DNA of 64,000 bases from Agarivorans litoreus (GCF_019649015.1 NZ_BLPI01000001.1:4211001-4275000); one strand, 5' to 3'; counted from the stretch's first letter, positions 35,749 through 44,279 are shown. Numbers and translations are program-made. The notes: generated by a model from the letters alone, not told the origin.

Positions 35749-37794
35749 ATGAGCAAGGAAATATTTAACCCAACTCGCTTCAATAAAAGTAACAACCCAA
35801 CCTTTGATGAAGTATTAGATGTTCGCATGTCTCGTCGTAAAATTCTAAAAGGTGGTCTTGGCCTAAGCGCTATGGCTACCTTTGGCGCTTTTGGTTTAGC
35901 TGGCTGTAATTCTTCTAGCTCTACTACCGGCGGTGGTGCTGCCGCTCCAAGTGCTAGCTTAAACTTTAACTCTATTGCTGGTTCAAAAATTGACGCAGTA
36001 AGTGTTCCAGAAGGTTACACCGCTCAAGTACTTGCGCCATGGGGCCAGCCAATCAATGCTATGGCAGAAGCTTGGAAAGATGACGGCACTAACGATGCCG
36101 TTGATCAAAACAACGCTATGGGAATGCATCACGATGGCTTACATTTCTTCCCATTAAATGATTCTGGTACAGATGGCTTACTAGCAGTAAACCATGAGTA
36201 CATCGACCAAAATGCCTTGCATCAAAATGGCAGTGACAAAGATGAAAACGGTATTCGCAGCAGTGTTGATCAAGTTCGTAAAGAAATTGCCGCTCACGGT
36301 GTAAGTGTTATCCGTATTCAGTTGCAAGAAGATGGCCAATGGATGCTGGTAGAAAACGATCCATTAAACCGCCGTTACACTGGTGCAACGGTTATGGACA
36401 TTTCTGGTCCATTAGCTAACTCAAGCTTGTTAGTTACTCCTTTCTCGCCAGATGGCAGCCAAGCACGTGGTACCTTAAACAACTGTGGTAATGGTTACAC
36501 GCCTTGGGGTACTTACTTAACTTGTGAAGAAAACTGGCCTGGTTACTTCATCAACTTAGGTACCACCACTGCAGAGCAAGACCGAATTGGTTTAGATACC
36601 TCTGGCACTGCGCGTTATGGTTGGGAAACCCTAGCGGGGCACGCCGATGAGCGTGTAGACGAGTTCTCTCGTTTTAACGTAACACCAAGTGGTGCAAGCG
36701 CCATGGACGACTACCGTAATGAAGCCAACGGCCACGGTTACATTGTAGAAATTGACCCTTACACAGCTAATTCGCGCGCGGTTAAACGTACCGCTTTAGG
36801 ACGTTTCCGCCACGAAGGTTGTACCTTTGGTACTCTTGAAGTTGGCAAGCCGATTGTGTTTTATTCTGGTCACGATTCGCGTTTTGAATACATGTACAAA
36901 TTTGTGTCTACCGCAGTTTGGGATGCAGCAGACGCAGAAGCTAGCGACCGTTTAGCCATGGGCGATAAGTACATGGACGAAGGCACCTTATACGTGGCTA
37001 AATTTGATGCCGACGGTGTTGGCCATTGGTTGCCGTTAACCTTAGATGGCGCTACCACAGATGGCGGCACGCTGGGTGATCACTTTGACTCTTTAGCAGC
37101 TATTATTTTAAACACTGCCGGTGCAGCAGACTTGGTGGGTGCAACTCAAATGGACCGCCCAGAGTGGTGTGCGGTAGACCCAATTACTGGTTCTGTTTAC
37201 TTAACTCTAACCAATAATACGCGCCGCGATGAAACCACTGGTACCAACCCTGCAAACCCACGCCTAAACAACAAGTTTGGTCACGTTATCCGTTGGGATG
37301 AGGGCGAGGCCGCTACCAACTTTAGCTGGGACATCTTTGTATTTGGCTCTCCAGCCGACGGTGACGAAGCCACCAACTTATCTGGCCTAAGCGAGTTTAA
37401 CCAGTTTGCTAGCCCAGATGGCTTAGCCTTTGATAATCGCGGTATTTTGTGGATTCAAACCGATAACGGCGCCGATGAAGTGACTAGCTACACTAACGAT
37501 CAAATGCTAGCGGTAGTTCCTTCAGCGATTAAAGACGCAGACGGTAACGCAGACACCATTAACAGCGATAACCAAGGCGAATTACGTCGTTTCTTTGTTG
37601 GCCCTAATGGCTGTGAAGTTACCGGTTTTACCATTAGCCCAGATTACACCACCATGTTTGTGTCTATCCAGCATCCTGGTAACTGGCCTTACAGCAACAA
37701 TGCAGCAGAAGAAACGCCAGTAGGCATGGATCTTCGTCCTCGCGCATCGGTTGTGGCTATTCGCAAAGCCGACGGTGGCGAGTTAGGTGTGTAA
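35749..37794 (+). CDS. phoX: PhoX-family phosphatase, Tat-exported lipoprotein
   Basis: A 681-residue DUF839/PhoX protein. A twin-arginine signal (SRRKILKGG, Arg29-Arg30) is followed by a hydrophobic stretch and a lipobox LAGC with Cys53, then a Ser/Gly linker, so it is probably a Tat-exported lipoprotein. The mature domain contains HHDGLHFFPL, CGNGYTPWGTYLTCEENWPGYF and GRFRHEGCTFG, typical of PhoX. PhoX enzymes are calcium/iron-dependent alkaline phosphatases that release phosphate from organic esters. Two Tat translocase genes follow directly. Confidence 0.92.
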   Translation: MSKEIFNPTRFNKSNNPTFDEVLDVRMSRRKILKGGLGLSAMATFGAFGLAGCNSSSSTTGGGAAAPSASLNFNSIAGSKIDAVSVPEGYTAQVLAPWGQPINAMAEAWKDDGTNDAVDQNNAMGMHHDGLHFFPLNDSGTDGLLAVNHEYIDQNALHQNGSDKDENGIRSSVDQVRKEIAAHGVSVIRIQLQEDGQWMLVENDPLNRRYTGATVMDISGPLANSSLLVTPFSPDGSQARGTLNNCGNGYTPWGTYLTCEENWPGYFINLGTTTAEQDRIGLDTSGTARYGWETLAGHADERVDEFSRFNVTPSGASAMDDYRNEANGHGYIVEIDPYTANSRAVKRTALGRFRHEGCTFGTLEVGKPIVFYSGHDSRFEYMYKFVSTAVWDAADAEASDRLAMGDKYMDEGTLYVAKFDADGVGHWLPLTLDGATTDGGTLGDHFDSLAAIILNTAGAADLVGATQMDRPEWCAVDPITGSVYLTLTNNTRRDETTGTNPANPRLNNKFGHVIRWDEGEAATNFSWDIFVFGSPADGDEATNLSGLSEFNQFASPDGLAFDNRGILWIQTDNGADEVTSYTNDQMLAVVPSAIKDADGNADTINSDNQGELRRFFVGPNGCEVTGFTISPDYTTMFVSIQHPGNWPYSNNAAEETPVGMDLRPRASVVAIRKADGGELGV

Positions 37795-37812
37795 TTAACT
37801 CTAGAAACATAT

Positions 37813-37838
37813 AACAGGCCCAAACGGGCCTGTTTTAT
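37813..37838 (+). terminator. Terminator after phoX
   Basis: AACAGGCCC / GGGCCTGTT stem of 9 bp, 4-base loop, then TTTTATT. It lies between phoX and the tat genes, which start 22 bases later. Confidence 0.9.
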
Positions 37839-37859
37839 TAATAGTTTAAGGAAGAAGAA

Positions 37860-38069
37860 ATGGCTGGAATTAGTGTGTGGCAACTGGCAATTATTGCCGT
37901 AATAGTAGCCTTGTTGTTTGGAACCAAACGCTTAAGAGGCTTGGGTGGGGATTTAGGCTCTACCATTAAAGGTTTTAAACAAGCGATGAGCGAAGATAAT
38001 GCGCAACAAAATGTGAGTAGCCCAATAAGCGCAGAGCAGGGCGACAATAATAAGCAACTTGGTAGCTAA
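37860..38069 (+). CDS. tatA: TatA/TatE-family translocase subunit
   Basis: A 69-residue protein with one N-terminal TM helix ([19 protein letters not shown]) followed by the amphipathic helix [15 protein letters not shown] and an acidic tail. It forms the Tat translocation pore. AAGGAAGAAG precedes the ATG. Close linkage to a Tat substrate suggests a dedicated or supplementary Tat unit. Confidence 0.93.
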   Translation: MAGISVWQLAIIAVIVALLFGTKRLRGLGGDLGSTIKGFKQAMSEDNAQQNVSSPISAEQGDNNKQLGS

Positions 38070-38071
38070 AC

Positions 38072-38329
38072 ATGTTTGATGTTGGTTCCTTAGAGATCTT
38101 GCTTATTGCTGTTTTGGGCCTCGTTATATTGGGTCCTCAACGCCTACCTAATGCCTTGCGCACTGGATTTGCATGGTACAACAAAGCTAAAACCACCATG
38201 GCAGAGGTATCCACCAAAATTGAGAAAGAGCTTGAGTTAGGCGAAGTAAAAGACACGCTTAACCAACAAGTTAAAGTACCTACCAAAATATCCTCTGCGC
38301 CTTTGGTCAACAAAGACACGAGCAAGTAA
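38072..38329 (+). CDS. tatB: TatB-like translocase subunit (short)
   Basis: An 85-residue protein beginning MFDVGSLEILLIAVLGLVILGPQRLP, the TatB hallmark with Glu in the TM start and GPQRLP at the hinge. It is much shorter than typical TatB (about 140-170). It starts two bases after tatA. No tatC follows, so it must share a TatC encoded elsewhere. Confidence 0.88.
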   Translation: MFDVGSLEILLIAVLGLVILGPQRLPNALRTGFAWYNKAKTTMAEVSTKIEKELELGEVKDTLNQQVKVPTKISSAPLVNKDTSK

Positions 38330-38443
38330 GTTCAGCTAAGCTTTTACTATATCCGACTAAGGCATTAAGCTAAGGCGCTGCCGTTCTCATCAAAGCAAAG
38401 CGGCTTTAAATTTTTAGCCAATCACTGCTGTTAAGGATACCGA

Positions 38444-38659
38444 GTGGAAACTGAGGTTTTGTCTAGCTTAGCCATACATCTTACTATTATCTTGTGTGCT
38501 GTTGCCTTAGTCGTGTGGGGCAAGGTATTAAGAGATCGCAAAAGTTCTGCAGGTAATTCAGCATCTAGTAACGACACGTCTACCGGCACTACACTTATAG
38601 TGTGTGGTGGTTTGTTGGCAATAACGCAAATCGCTAAACTAATTGAGCTGTTTGCCTAA
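38444..38659 (+). CDS. Small membrane protein, function unknown
   Basis: A 71-residue protein with two predicted TM helices (AIHLTIILCAVALVVWG and TTLIVCGGLLAITQIAKLI) joined by a Ser/Asn/Thr-rich loop. The GTG start is supported by AAGGA six bases upstream. It sits where tatC would be expected but is far too small and unrelated to TatC. Confidence 0.6.
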   Translation: METEVLSSLAIHLTIILCAVALVVWGKVLRDRKSSAGNSASSNDTSTGTTLIVCGGLLAITQIAKLIELFA

Positions 38660-38714
38660 ACGCGCAGCAAGCACATGCCAATAACCATAACTTTACGATA
38701 ATTTAGGAGCGCCC

Positions 38715-39110
38715 ATAGCCATTACCGGAGAATGCTTTTGTGGTGCAATTAAATACCAAATAGAGGGCGAGTTACACGATGCTCGCTCCTGCCATTGTTC
38801 CCGATGCCGCAAAGCATTTAGTGCCCAAGCCTCTGCTTATGCCTTAGTTAAAGCTGGCGAGTTTTCTTGGCTAAGAGGCGAAAACTTGCTTACTTCATAC
38901 ATTGGAGAACAGGGTTTTGGTTTACAGTTTTGCAGCAAATGTGGTTCTACCTTAGTAGGTGTATATCAAGAAGAAGTACATGGTGTAACCTTAGGCTGCA
39001 TAAACGGCGACCCCAATATAAAACTAAGTCGCCATATTTACGTTGATTCAAAAGCCAGCTGGGAACTGATACCCGACGGTGTTCCACAGTTTAAGGAACA
39101 AGCTCCTTAG
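38715..39110 (+). CDS. GFA/CENP-V family zinc protein with a non-standard start codon
   Basis: A 132-codon frame. It shows the GFA zinc-ligand pattern: CFCG (near residue 7), SCHCSRCRK (near 28) and FCSKCGST (near 77). Homologues start with M-x-I-T-G-x-C-x-C-G. Here the frame has no ATG, GTG or TTG between the upstream stop at 38688 and residue 58. AGGAG at 38705-38709 is five bases before an ATA codon, the likely start; ATT at 38721 is a second choice. The first standard start (TTG 38886) would delete half the metal site. The family includes thiol-dependent enzymes of unknown substrate. Confidence 0.75.
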   Translation: MAITGECFCGAIKYQIEGELHDARSCHCSRCRKAFSAQASAYALVKAGEFSWLRGENLLTSYIGEQGFGLQFCSKCGSTLVGVYQEEVHGVTLGCINGDPNIKLSRHIYVDSKASWELIPDGVPQFKEQAP

Positions 39111-39325
39111 TCTAAATCCCCAGTAGTTTTAGCTTTTTAACTGTCTGGTGCGTAAACCCCAAAAGCTCACGACAACTGTTTTTATATACAGTGTTGTTGC
39201 GATTCCTACTTTCTACAAGTAATTGCATACTTTCATGCTGATGTTTTTGTTATTTTTCGAGCTAGGTGGCTGATGTAGCTTAGGAAAGGTGATAACCTTG
39301 ATTTTATAAAATGTATGATAAGAGG

Positions 39326-39355
39326 AAAAATTCCGTGTTTAAACAAGGAATTTTT
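39326..39355 (+). terminator. Hairpin with A/T arms before the cassette array
   Basis: AAAAATTCC / GGAATTTTT inverted repeat of 9 bp with a 12-base loop; the right arm gives a T-run. It could end transcription from the GFA side or mark the array edge. The remaining bases of 39111-39393 show no gene and no recognisable attI. Confidence 0.6.
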
Positions 39356-39393
39356 CATATTAATAAGCTGTTACAAGTCTTAAGTATTGAGCA

Positions 39394-39810
39394 ATGATCG
39401 AAATTGAATTCGAAGAACCAAAATTAGAAGCGTGTGAATGTTGTGGTAATACGACCACTCGATTAACGCGCTTCGTATACCAAGATGGTGATGCTTTCGC
39501 TGTTTACTATGTTCTATTCACTGACGGCCATGAGGATAAAGTTGCATACTCCTTAATAGGCTTAGGTGAGTGGGGTGAAGGTGGTGAGCCAGAAAAGCGT
39601 ACCGCCTTCGCTGTGAAAATCTGGGACAACAATGACAATTGGGCAGTAACCGTCACAGATAAAGAAGAATCACCTTGGAGTCATGTAGAGTTCTTAGGGA
39701 AAATTGTTAACCGCGAAGAGGCGCTACAGCACCCTTGGATCAAGGACGTTTACCATATTACTGATCATATCGTTGCTGAAGATAAGCAAGTAATAGAGTT
39801 CTTCGCATGA
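39394..39810 (+). CDS. Cassette 1: unknown protein
   Basis: A 138-residue acidic protein. An N-terminal CECCGNTTTR pair of cysteines suggests a small metal site or zinc-ribbon remnant. The rest is a mixed alpha/beta domain with several Trp residues (GLGEWGEG, WDNNDNWAV). No family recognised; it resembles small immunity-type or cassette hypotheticals only in size and acidity. First gene of the array. Confidence 0.6.
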   Translation: MIEIEFEEPKLEACECCGNTTTRLTRFVYQDGDAFAVYYVLFTDGHEDKVAYSLIGLGEWGEGGEPEKRTAFAVKIWDNNDNWAVTVTDKEESPWSHVEFLGKIVNREEALQHPWIKDVYHITDHIVAEDKQVIEFFA

Positions 39811-39816
39811 CCCAAC

Positions 39817-39916
39817 TTGTAACAAGCGGCTGCACCGGACAAATTTCCACTGTCACCTTTTTTGCGCGGCAAAAAAGCCGCCATCAAAAATTTGCTCGGT
39901 GAGCCGGGCGTTAGGT
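39817..39916 (+). repeat. attC site 1
   Basis: Starts TTGTAAC-AAG, ends GTTAGGT; inner arms CCGGACAAATTT and AAATTTGCTCGG pair; a second inner hairpin TTTTTTGC...GCAAAAAA. Confidence 0.85.
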
Positions 39917-39924
39917 TTTTTATC

Positions 39925-40425
39925 ATGGATATACTATTTTGCTACAGAACATATTCAATATTTGGCGGTAATGCAACGTTGAATGTTGCCGGAAAGTGGT
40001 TAAGTGAGCACCTTAGCGAAAGCTACGGTGGTAAAATTGAATCTGTTGTATTTGAATTTTGTGCTCGAAATGTTTCCCCACCACGAAAGACTTTAGAAGC
40101 GAGTAATGAAAGGTTTGAACAATTCCTTAAAGAGTTACCAATAGCTGAATTTCAATATAAAGGTACAGAGCTCCGAATTTGTACCAAGCTAGTGAAGTTT
40201 TACCATGATGAAGTTGACAGGGATTCACAAGTGTTATCACTAAGAGTGTTCAAAAACATTCTCAATAAATCTATAACGTTATTAGAATCTACTCCCAACT
40301 TACTAAAAGATATGAAAGGTTTTGATAATTTTGCTCTTGCTGAAGATATTAAATTAGCAGTTCCAAATGCACCGAGTACGCTTGTTGAACTAGCCGAATT
40401 ATATTTACAGCAGTCAAAAACCTAA
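39925..40425 (+). CDS. Cassette 2: unknown protein
   Basis: A 166-residue protein beginning MDILFCYRTYSIFGG. The ATG at 39925 is taken because an earlier in-frame start would lie inside attC 1. The frame ends with TAA inside the first bases of the following attC, a common cassette feature. Mostly helical in its C-terminal half; no known motif. Confidence 0.6.
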   Translation: MDILFCYRTYSIFGGNATLNVAGKWLSEHLSESYGGKIESVVFEFCARNVSPPRKTLEASNERFEQFLKELPIAEFQYKGTELRICTKLVKFYHDEVDRDSQVLSLRVFKNILNKSITLLESTPNLLKDMKGFDNFALAEDIKLAVPNAPSTLVELAELYLQQSKT

Positions 40426-40519
40426 CAAGTCAATTTAACAAGGACTAAAAAACAGCGGGCTCAATCGCTTCGCTCGATTTTAGCCCACAATTTTTAGCCT
40501 GTTAATATGGGCGTTAGGT
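40420..40519 (+). repeat. attC site 2
   Basis: Starts ACCTAAC-AAG, ends GTTAGGT, with complementary inner arms (AGCGGGCT / AGCCCAC and AACAAGG region / GCCTGTT). Confidence 0.85.
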
Positions 40520-40523
40520 GAAT

Positions 40524-40832
40524 ATGAAAGTCATCGATGAAGAACGAAGTTCATGGTTCCTATTTGAAGAGGAAGGAGCGCTTCTATTCGATGTGAACTG
40601 TTCGCATAGCTTTGTTGGCTACGATTTTATGATGTTTCTTAATGAAGAAGAGGTCTCTTCCTATAAAGCGAAGGGTCGTGAGTATCTTAATGAATTAGCT
40701 AATGCGATTAACTATTCTTCTCCAATATCGAAAACAAGCACATCTGAATACAAAAAACGCTATGTTTACGAGCAGTATTCAGAGCAATCATTAGATGCAA
40801 TTGAAGTTTGGCGTAAGAAAAACGGTGAGTAA
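40524..40832 (+). CDS. Cassette 3: unknown protein
   Basis: A 102-residue acidic protein (KVIDEERSSWFLFEEEGALLFDVNCSHS). An in-frame GTG two codons earlier is less likely because it falls at the attC edge. No family recognised. It could be a small soluble single-domain protein. Confidence 0.6.
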   Translation: MKVIDEERSSWFLFEEEGALLFDVNCSHSFVGYDFMMFLNEEEVSSYKAKGREYLNELANAINYSSPISKTSTSEYKKRYVYEQYSEQSLDAIEVWRKKNGE

Positions 40833-40834
40833 TC

Positions 40835-40901
40835 ACCTAACAAGTACGCGCAATGGATTAAAATTTTCTGCGCATTTTAACCACTGGCGTAAGCGTTATG
40901 T
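40835..40901 (+). repeat. attC site 3 (short, 67 bp)
   Basis: Starts ACCTAAC-AAG, ends GTTATGT; inner arms ACGCGCAATGGATTAAAA and TTTTAACCACTGGCGT pair imperfectly. Confidence 0.85.
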
Positions 40902-40940
40902 GCTAGCTCTATCATCTGATTTATCAAACAAGGAGTTGTT

Positions 40941-41231
40941 TTGTTTATAGTTTCTTTAGTCTATAAAAAATCTCTAGAAGACGTGGATAAATACATACCC
41001 GGACATATTGAATTTCTAGATGAACAATACAGGTTGGGTAATTTTCAACTATCTGGTCGTAAAGAGCCGCGCACCGGTGGGGTCATTCTTGCAACTGTAG
41101 CAAATAGAGAAAAATTAGAGCAAATACTTGTACAAGACCCTTTTCATAGAGAAAATTTAGCTAGCTATGAAATTACTGAAATCGTGCCCAGCAAATCATC
41201 TGAAGCATTAAAGTTTTTGGTTGAAGTGTAG
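40941..41231 (+). CDS. Cassette 4: YciI-like protein
   Basis: A 96-residue protein with the YciI-like ferredoxin fold pattern: FIVSLVYKKSLEDVDKYIPGHIEFLDEQYRLGNFQLSGRKEPRTGGVILA, including the conserved His in PGH and the GR loop. The TTG start at 40941 is supported by AGGAG five bases upstream. YciI-like proteins are small dimers of uncertain enzymatic role. Confidence 0.78.
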   Translation: MFIVSLVYKKSLEDVDKYIPGHIEFLDEQYRLGNFQLSGRKEPRTGGVILATVANREKLEQILVQDPFHRENLASYEITEIVPSKSSEALKFLVEV

Positions 41232-41233
41232 GC

Positions 41234-41345
41234 ACATAACCAGGCGTTCAACCAGACGCAAATTGCGGCGCTTGTTTTGGCGTGGCTGCGCCACAATACG
41301 CCAAAAAAATCACCACAATTTACGCTGGTTACCGCGGCGTTAGGC
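41234..41345 (+). repeat. attC site 4
   Basis: Starts ACATAAC-CAG, ends GTTAGGC; inner arms AACCAG / CTGGTT and TTGGCGT / ACGCCAA. Confidence 0.82.
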
Positions 41346-41352
41346 TTACCGT

Positions 41353-41805
41353 ATGTTTAGTCGAAATGATATAGAAAATATTGATTTTCAAAATAATCGA
41401 TTAGGTTGTTATCGAGGGCTTTATTCAACGTTTTATAATCAATACTCCTTCAGGGTTCCAGATTCAGAAGAGAGTATACGAATCTCAAGAGCGCCAAAGT
41501 CGGCACAAGATAATGGTATGCTTTTTTGGCTAGCAGCAGAGCTTCAAGATAACTGGAATGGCAGAGAACAATATTTTGAGCCTTATATTATTGATTCAGA
41601 TTTCAAGAATATATCTGAATACGATTTCAACTCAATGGTGAGCTCACAGTGTAGCGATTTAATAATAAAGCCAGTCTTACCACTAAATTCGGGAAAGTTT
41701 ATTGGAGCTCTTGCTATGTGTACCATGGAAAGAGAGCTAATAGTTGACTTATTTGCGGAATATGAGGATGAGTTTATTCATTTCATCTGGGAGTCCACAG
41801 CCTAA
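41353..41805 (+). CDS. Cassette 5: unknown protein
   Basis: A 150-residue acidic protein, MFSRNDIENIDFQNNRLG. It ends ESTA with its TAA stop inside the attC start. No motif recognised. Confidence 0.62.
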   Translation: MFSRNDIENIDFQNNRLGCYRGLYSTFYNQYSFRVPDSEESIRISRAPKSAQDNGMLFWLAAELQDNWNGREQYFEPYIIDSDFKNISEYDFNSMVSSQCSDLIIKPVLPLNSGKFIGALAMCTMERELIVDLFAEYEDEFIHFIWESTA

Positions 41806-41917
41806 CAAGTTGCTGCACGCGGACACATACTGCTACGCTCGTTTTGTGTCTGTCGCTACGCTCCATTTTTACACAAAACGCTCTCCGCAGCATGTGCCGG
41901 TGAGCAAGGCGTTAGCT
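41800..41917 (+). repeat. attC site 5
   Basis: Starts GCCTAAC-AAG, ends GTTAGCT; inner arms TTGCTGC / GCAGCA and CGTTTTGTGT / ACACAAAACG. Confidence 0.88.
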
Positions 41918-41931
41918 GTACTAGGTGAAAT

Positions 41932-42417
41932 TTGAGCCCATTTTTTGAAATCAGTTTAAAACCGAGCATTGATTACTTTTTGTGGGTGCTACCTGTTTTA
42001 TTTTTGCTTGTAGCTTTTGTTAAATTGCCGGCCGTTTCTGATCTTGTATTGAGCATGGTTAAAATTTCACGAAATTGGCTCTTAACAATTTTTGGTTTGA
42101 TTTTTTTCATTGCACTGTTTGCTACATACTCAGAGTTACAACAAGATATCGATGTTAAAAAACAGATCGATGCAGGTGAATTTTCACTTGTATCAGGTTG
42201 TATTCAAAACTATCGTCTAGACGAATTTAAGGGACATACAGCAACATTCGAAGTGCAAGGGGTCGAGTTTTCCTATAACAACTATACAAGAACACCTTTT
42301 TTCTATGAAAAAGAGTTACCAGGCAAAGTTATAAAAAATGGTAATTGCCTAGAAATTAGCTACTTAACTATAGCTAAAGAAAACAAAATCATAAAAATCG
42401 TACAGCTAACAAAGTAA
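41932..42417 (+). CDS. Cassette 6: membrane protein with two TM helices
   Basis: A 161-residue protein. Two N-terminal TM helices (YFLWVLPVLFLLVAFVKL and WLLTIFGLIFFIALFATY) are followed by a soluble C-terminal domain of about 90 residues. TTG start at 41932 with AGGTG upstream is the best available. Unknown function; small membrane proteins are frequent in cassette arrays. Confidence 0.62.
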   Translation: MSPFFEISLKPSIDYFLWVLPVLFLLVAFVKLPAVSDLVLSMVKISRNWLLTIFGLIFFIALFATYSELQQDIDVKKQIDAGEFSLVSGCIQNYRLDEFKGHTATFEVQGVEFSYNNYTRTPFFYEKELPGKVIKNGNCLEISYLTIAKENKIIKIVQLTK

Positions 42418-42505
42418 TTAAACAAAGGACACAAAACAGCAGGCTTGTGCTCCTTCATCGCCAATTTTAGCCTGCTATTTTGTGCCGTTTATTACGGCGT
42501 TAACT
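42404..42505 (+). repeat. attC site 6
   Basis: Starts AGCTAAC-AAA, ends GTTAACT; inner arms GACACAAAACAGCAGGCT and AGCCTGCTATTTTGTGCC pair well. Confidence 0.88.
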
Positions 42506-42522
42506 GGCTTTAGGAGGGATTT

Positions 42523-43719
42523 GTGAGCCGAAATAGTCAACAAAAGAGAGCACTGAAAAAGGCTAAGAAAGAAAAGATAGCTAATAAATCCGCTGAAGCC
42601 AAGCGTGTAAAAATGAATATCGTTCCAACGATCTACTTTGATGAATCAGGAAACACAGGTTCCAATCTCAATGATCCAAATCAACCTGTATTTACTTTGG
42701 CAAGTTGCTGTTTTAATGAAAGAGAAGCTAAAAAACTATGTGATTTGGTTGGATGTCAATCTGAGCATGAGATGCACTTCAAGAGATTAAAAAGAAGAAA
42801 ACCCGGACAAGATGGAATAATTCGGCTAATGAAACATTCCTTGATCAATACAGATACGGTTAAGGTCAATTTATTTCATAAAGAGTTCATGATTATCACC
42901 AAAGTCGTAGACATTTTGATTGAGCACATGCTCCACCTTAAAGGTCACGATTTGTACGTCAATGGACAGAACATTGCTTTATCTAACATGCTCTATTATT
43001 GCTTGAACAGTTTTTGTGATGAGCAAGATGTAAAAGACATGTCTATAAAATTCGTGCAGATGGTTAAAGAGCAAACACCGGCAAGCATCGAGTCATTCTA
43101 TTCATCTGTTACTAAGTTAAAAGACTCATGCTCATATGAGCGGTTTGAAGAGTCAATCGATTTGATCTTGGACACAAGTGAGTGCGTAAATAGCGCACTT
43201 GATAGTCTTGATAAGTCAGCCTTAGATCCATCTATACCTGCATTATTTGCACAGTGTGTTCAATGGCAGCAGTCATACCCCAAAGGCTACCACTTAATTC
43301 ATGATGACTCTCATACTGTTGAGCAGCAAAAATTGCTATTTGCAAAATTCATGGATTTAACTCAAGAAACAATTGAGTATGGTTATGATAGACGTAAATT
43401 TGGGTTGCCTTTACAAGGTAAGTCTCTGAAATTTGAAAGCTCGCAGAATCATTTGCAGCTTCAGGTTGCAGATATTATTACAAGCTCGTTTACACATTGG
43501 GCAACTTGTCTGCTCAATGGCGAAACCGAAGACTATCTTTTCTCAGAGCTAGAAAAATTGAACCTAGATAAATTTATTGGTCACAATAAAATATGGCCAA
43601 GCCCCGATGTGCATCCGGCAGATCTTGGAACCGTCCATGATGGAGGAATAAATCCTGCTGATCACATGCCTGATTTTTTAGCTAGAGCAGTTCCTAACCC
43701 TGAGGTTGCAGCCAGTTAA
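42523..43719 (+). CDS. Cassette 7: DUF3800 family protein
   Basis: A 398-residue protein, the largest cassette gene. After a Lys-rich N-terminal tail (ALKKAKKEKIANKSAEAKRVK) comes a DUF3800 domain with its Asp motif YFDESGNTG near residue 38 and the closing SSQNHLQLQVADIITSSF near 310. DUF3800 has an RNase H-like layout and is often found in defence islands and mobile elements; nuclease activity is not shown. The GTG start has an ideal AGGAGGG four bases upstream. It lacks any partner gene in the cassette. Confidence 0.82.
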   Translation: MSRNSQQKRALKKAKKEKIANKSAEAKRVKMNIVPTIYFDESGNTGSNLNDPNQPVFTLASCCFNEREAKKLCDLVGCQSEHEMHFKRLKRRKPGQDGIIRLMKHSLINTDTVKVNLFHKEFMIITKVVDILIEHMLHLKGHDLYVNGQNIALSNMLYYCLNSFCDEQDVKDMSIKFVQMVKEQTPASIESFYSSVTKLKDSCSYERFEESIDLILDTSECVNSALDSLDKSALDPSIPALFAQCVQWQQSYPKGYHLIHDDSHTVEQQKLLFAKFMDLTQETIEYGYDRRKFGLPLQGKSLKFESSQNHLQLQVADIITSSFTHWATCLLNGETEDYLFSELEKLNLDKFIGHNKIWPSPDVHPADLGTVHDGGINPADHMPDFLARAVPNPEVAAS

Positions 43720-43835
43720 CAAACCAATCCAAGGCGACCCAAATCGCGGCGCGGCTTTTGCTGCTATGTCGCTCCGCGCCAGTTTAGCAGCAAAAGGCCC
43801 CGCCACGCTTTGGGCGCATGATTGGGGCGTTATAT
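43714..43835 (+). repeat. attC site 7
   Basis: Starts AGTTAAC-AAA, ends GTTATAT; inner arms CCAATCC / TGATTGG, GGCGCGG / CCGCGCC and TTTTGCTGCTA / TTAGCAGCAAAA. Confidence 0.88.
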
Positions 43836-43848
43836 GCTCAGGAATTAG

Positions 43849-44154
43849 ATGGAACCAATAGCTGATACTGTCGATGCTGCTTTTGACATAGAAGTAGCGC
43901 TCTTTGAGCCCCCAATGAGGGGCAGAGAAGGTTATGGATCTGGCGTTCAGCCCAACCATCTGATTCCAGGTAAAGACTACTTTTTTATTGGTCGAGTCGA
44001 GTTTGAAGGTAAAACGTGGCTGAAGCCTGGAGAAAAATGCAAAGCTAGGCTCGAATGCATAATTCCGAAGGCAGACTTAAAGCTGTTCGTTCCTGGCTTC
44101 GCTTGGCATATTTGCGAGGCATACAAAGTAGTGGGCTACGCGAAAGTAATCTAA
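43849..44154 (+). CDS. Cassette 8: EF-Tu-domain-III-like small protein
   Basis: A 101-residue protein resembling the C-terminal beta-barrel of elongation factor Tu: an N-terminal DIEVALFEP strand, then GYGSGVQPNHLIPGKDYFFIGRV, WLKPGEKCKARLECI and a closing GFAWHICEAYKVVGYAKVI. There is no GTPase part. Stand-alone proteins of this kind occur as hypotheticals; function unknown. Confidence 0.65.
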   Translation: MEPIADTVDAAFDIEVALFEPPMRGREGYGSGVQPNHLIPGKDYFFIGRVEFEGKTWLKPGEKCKARLECIIPKADLKLFVPGFAWHICEAYKVVGYAKVI

Positions 44155-44164
44155 TGAAATCAGC

Positions 44165-44263
44165 ATATAACAAAAACATTTTGCTGGTTGCCGCTAAGAG
44201 CGCGGCAAGGGACAACCTACACGGCGCAGCCGCTCCGGTTGCCCCAAATGTTAAGCGTTATGT
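44165..44263 (+). repeat. attC site 8
   Basis: Starts ATATAAC-AAA, ends GTTATGT; inner arms AACATTTTG... / CAAATGTTAA and CCGCTAAGAGCGCGG. Confidence 0.82.
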
Positions 44264-44279
44264 GTCATCGGAGTAAAAA

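Noticed and set aside
38330-38659. tatC after tatA and tatB
   Set aside because: The only gene there codes for 71 residues with two TM helices, without TatC features.
39111-39393. attI site or integron integrase before the first cassette
   Set aside because: No recognisable attI core and no integrase frame in either strand here; the array is reported as integrase-less within the window.
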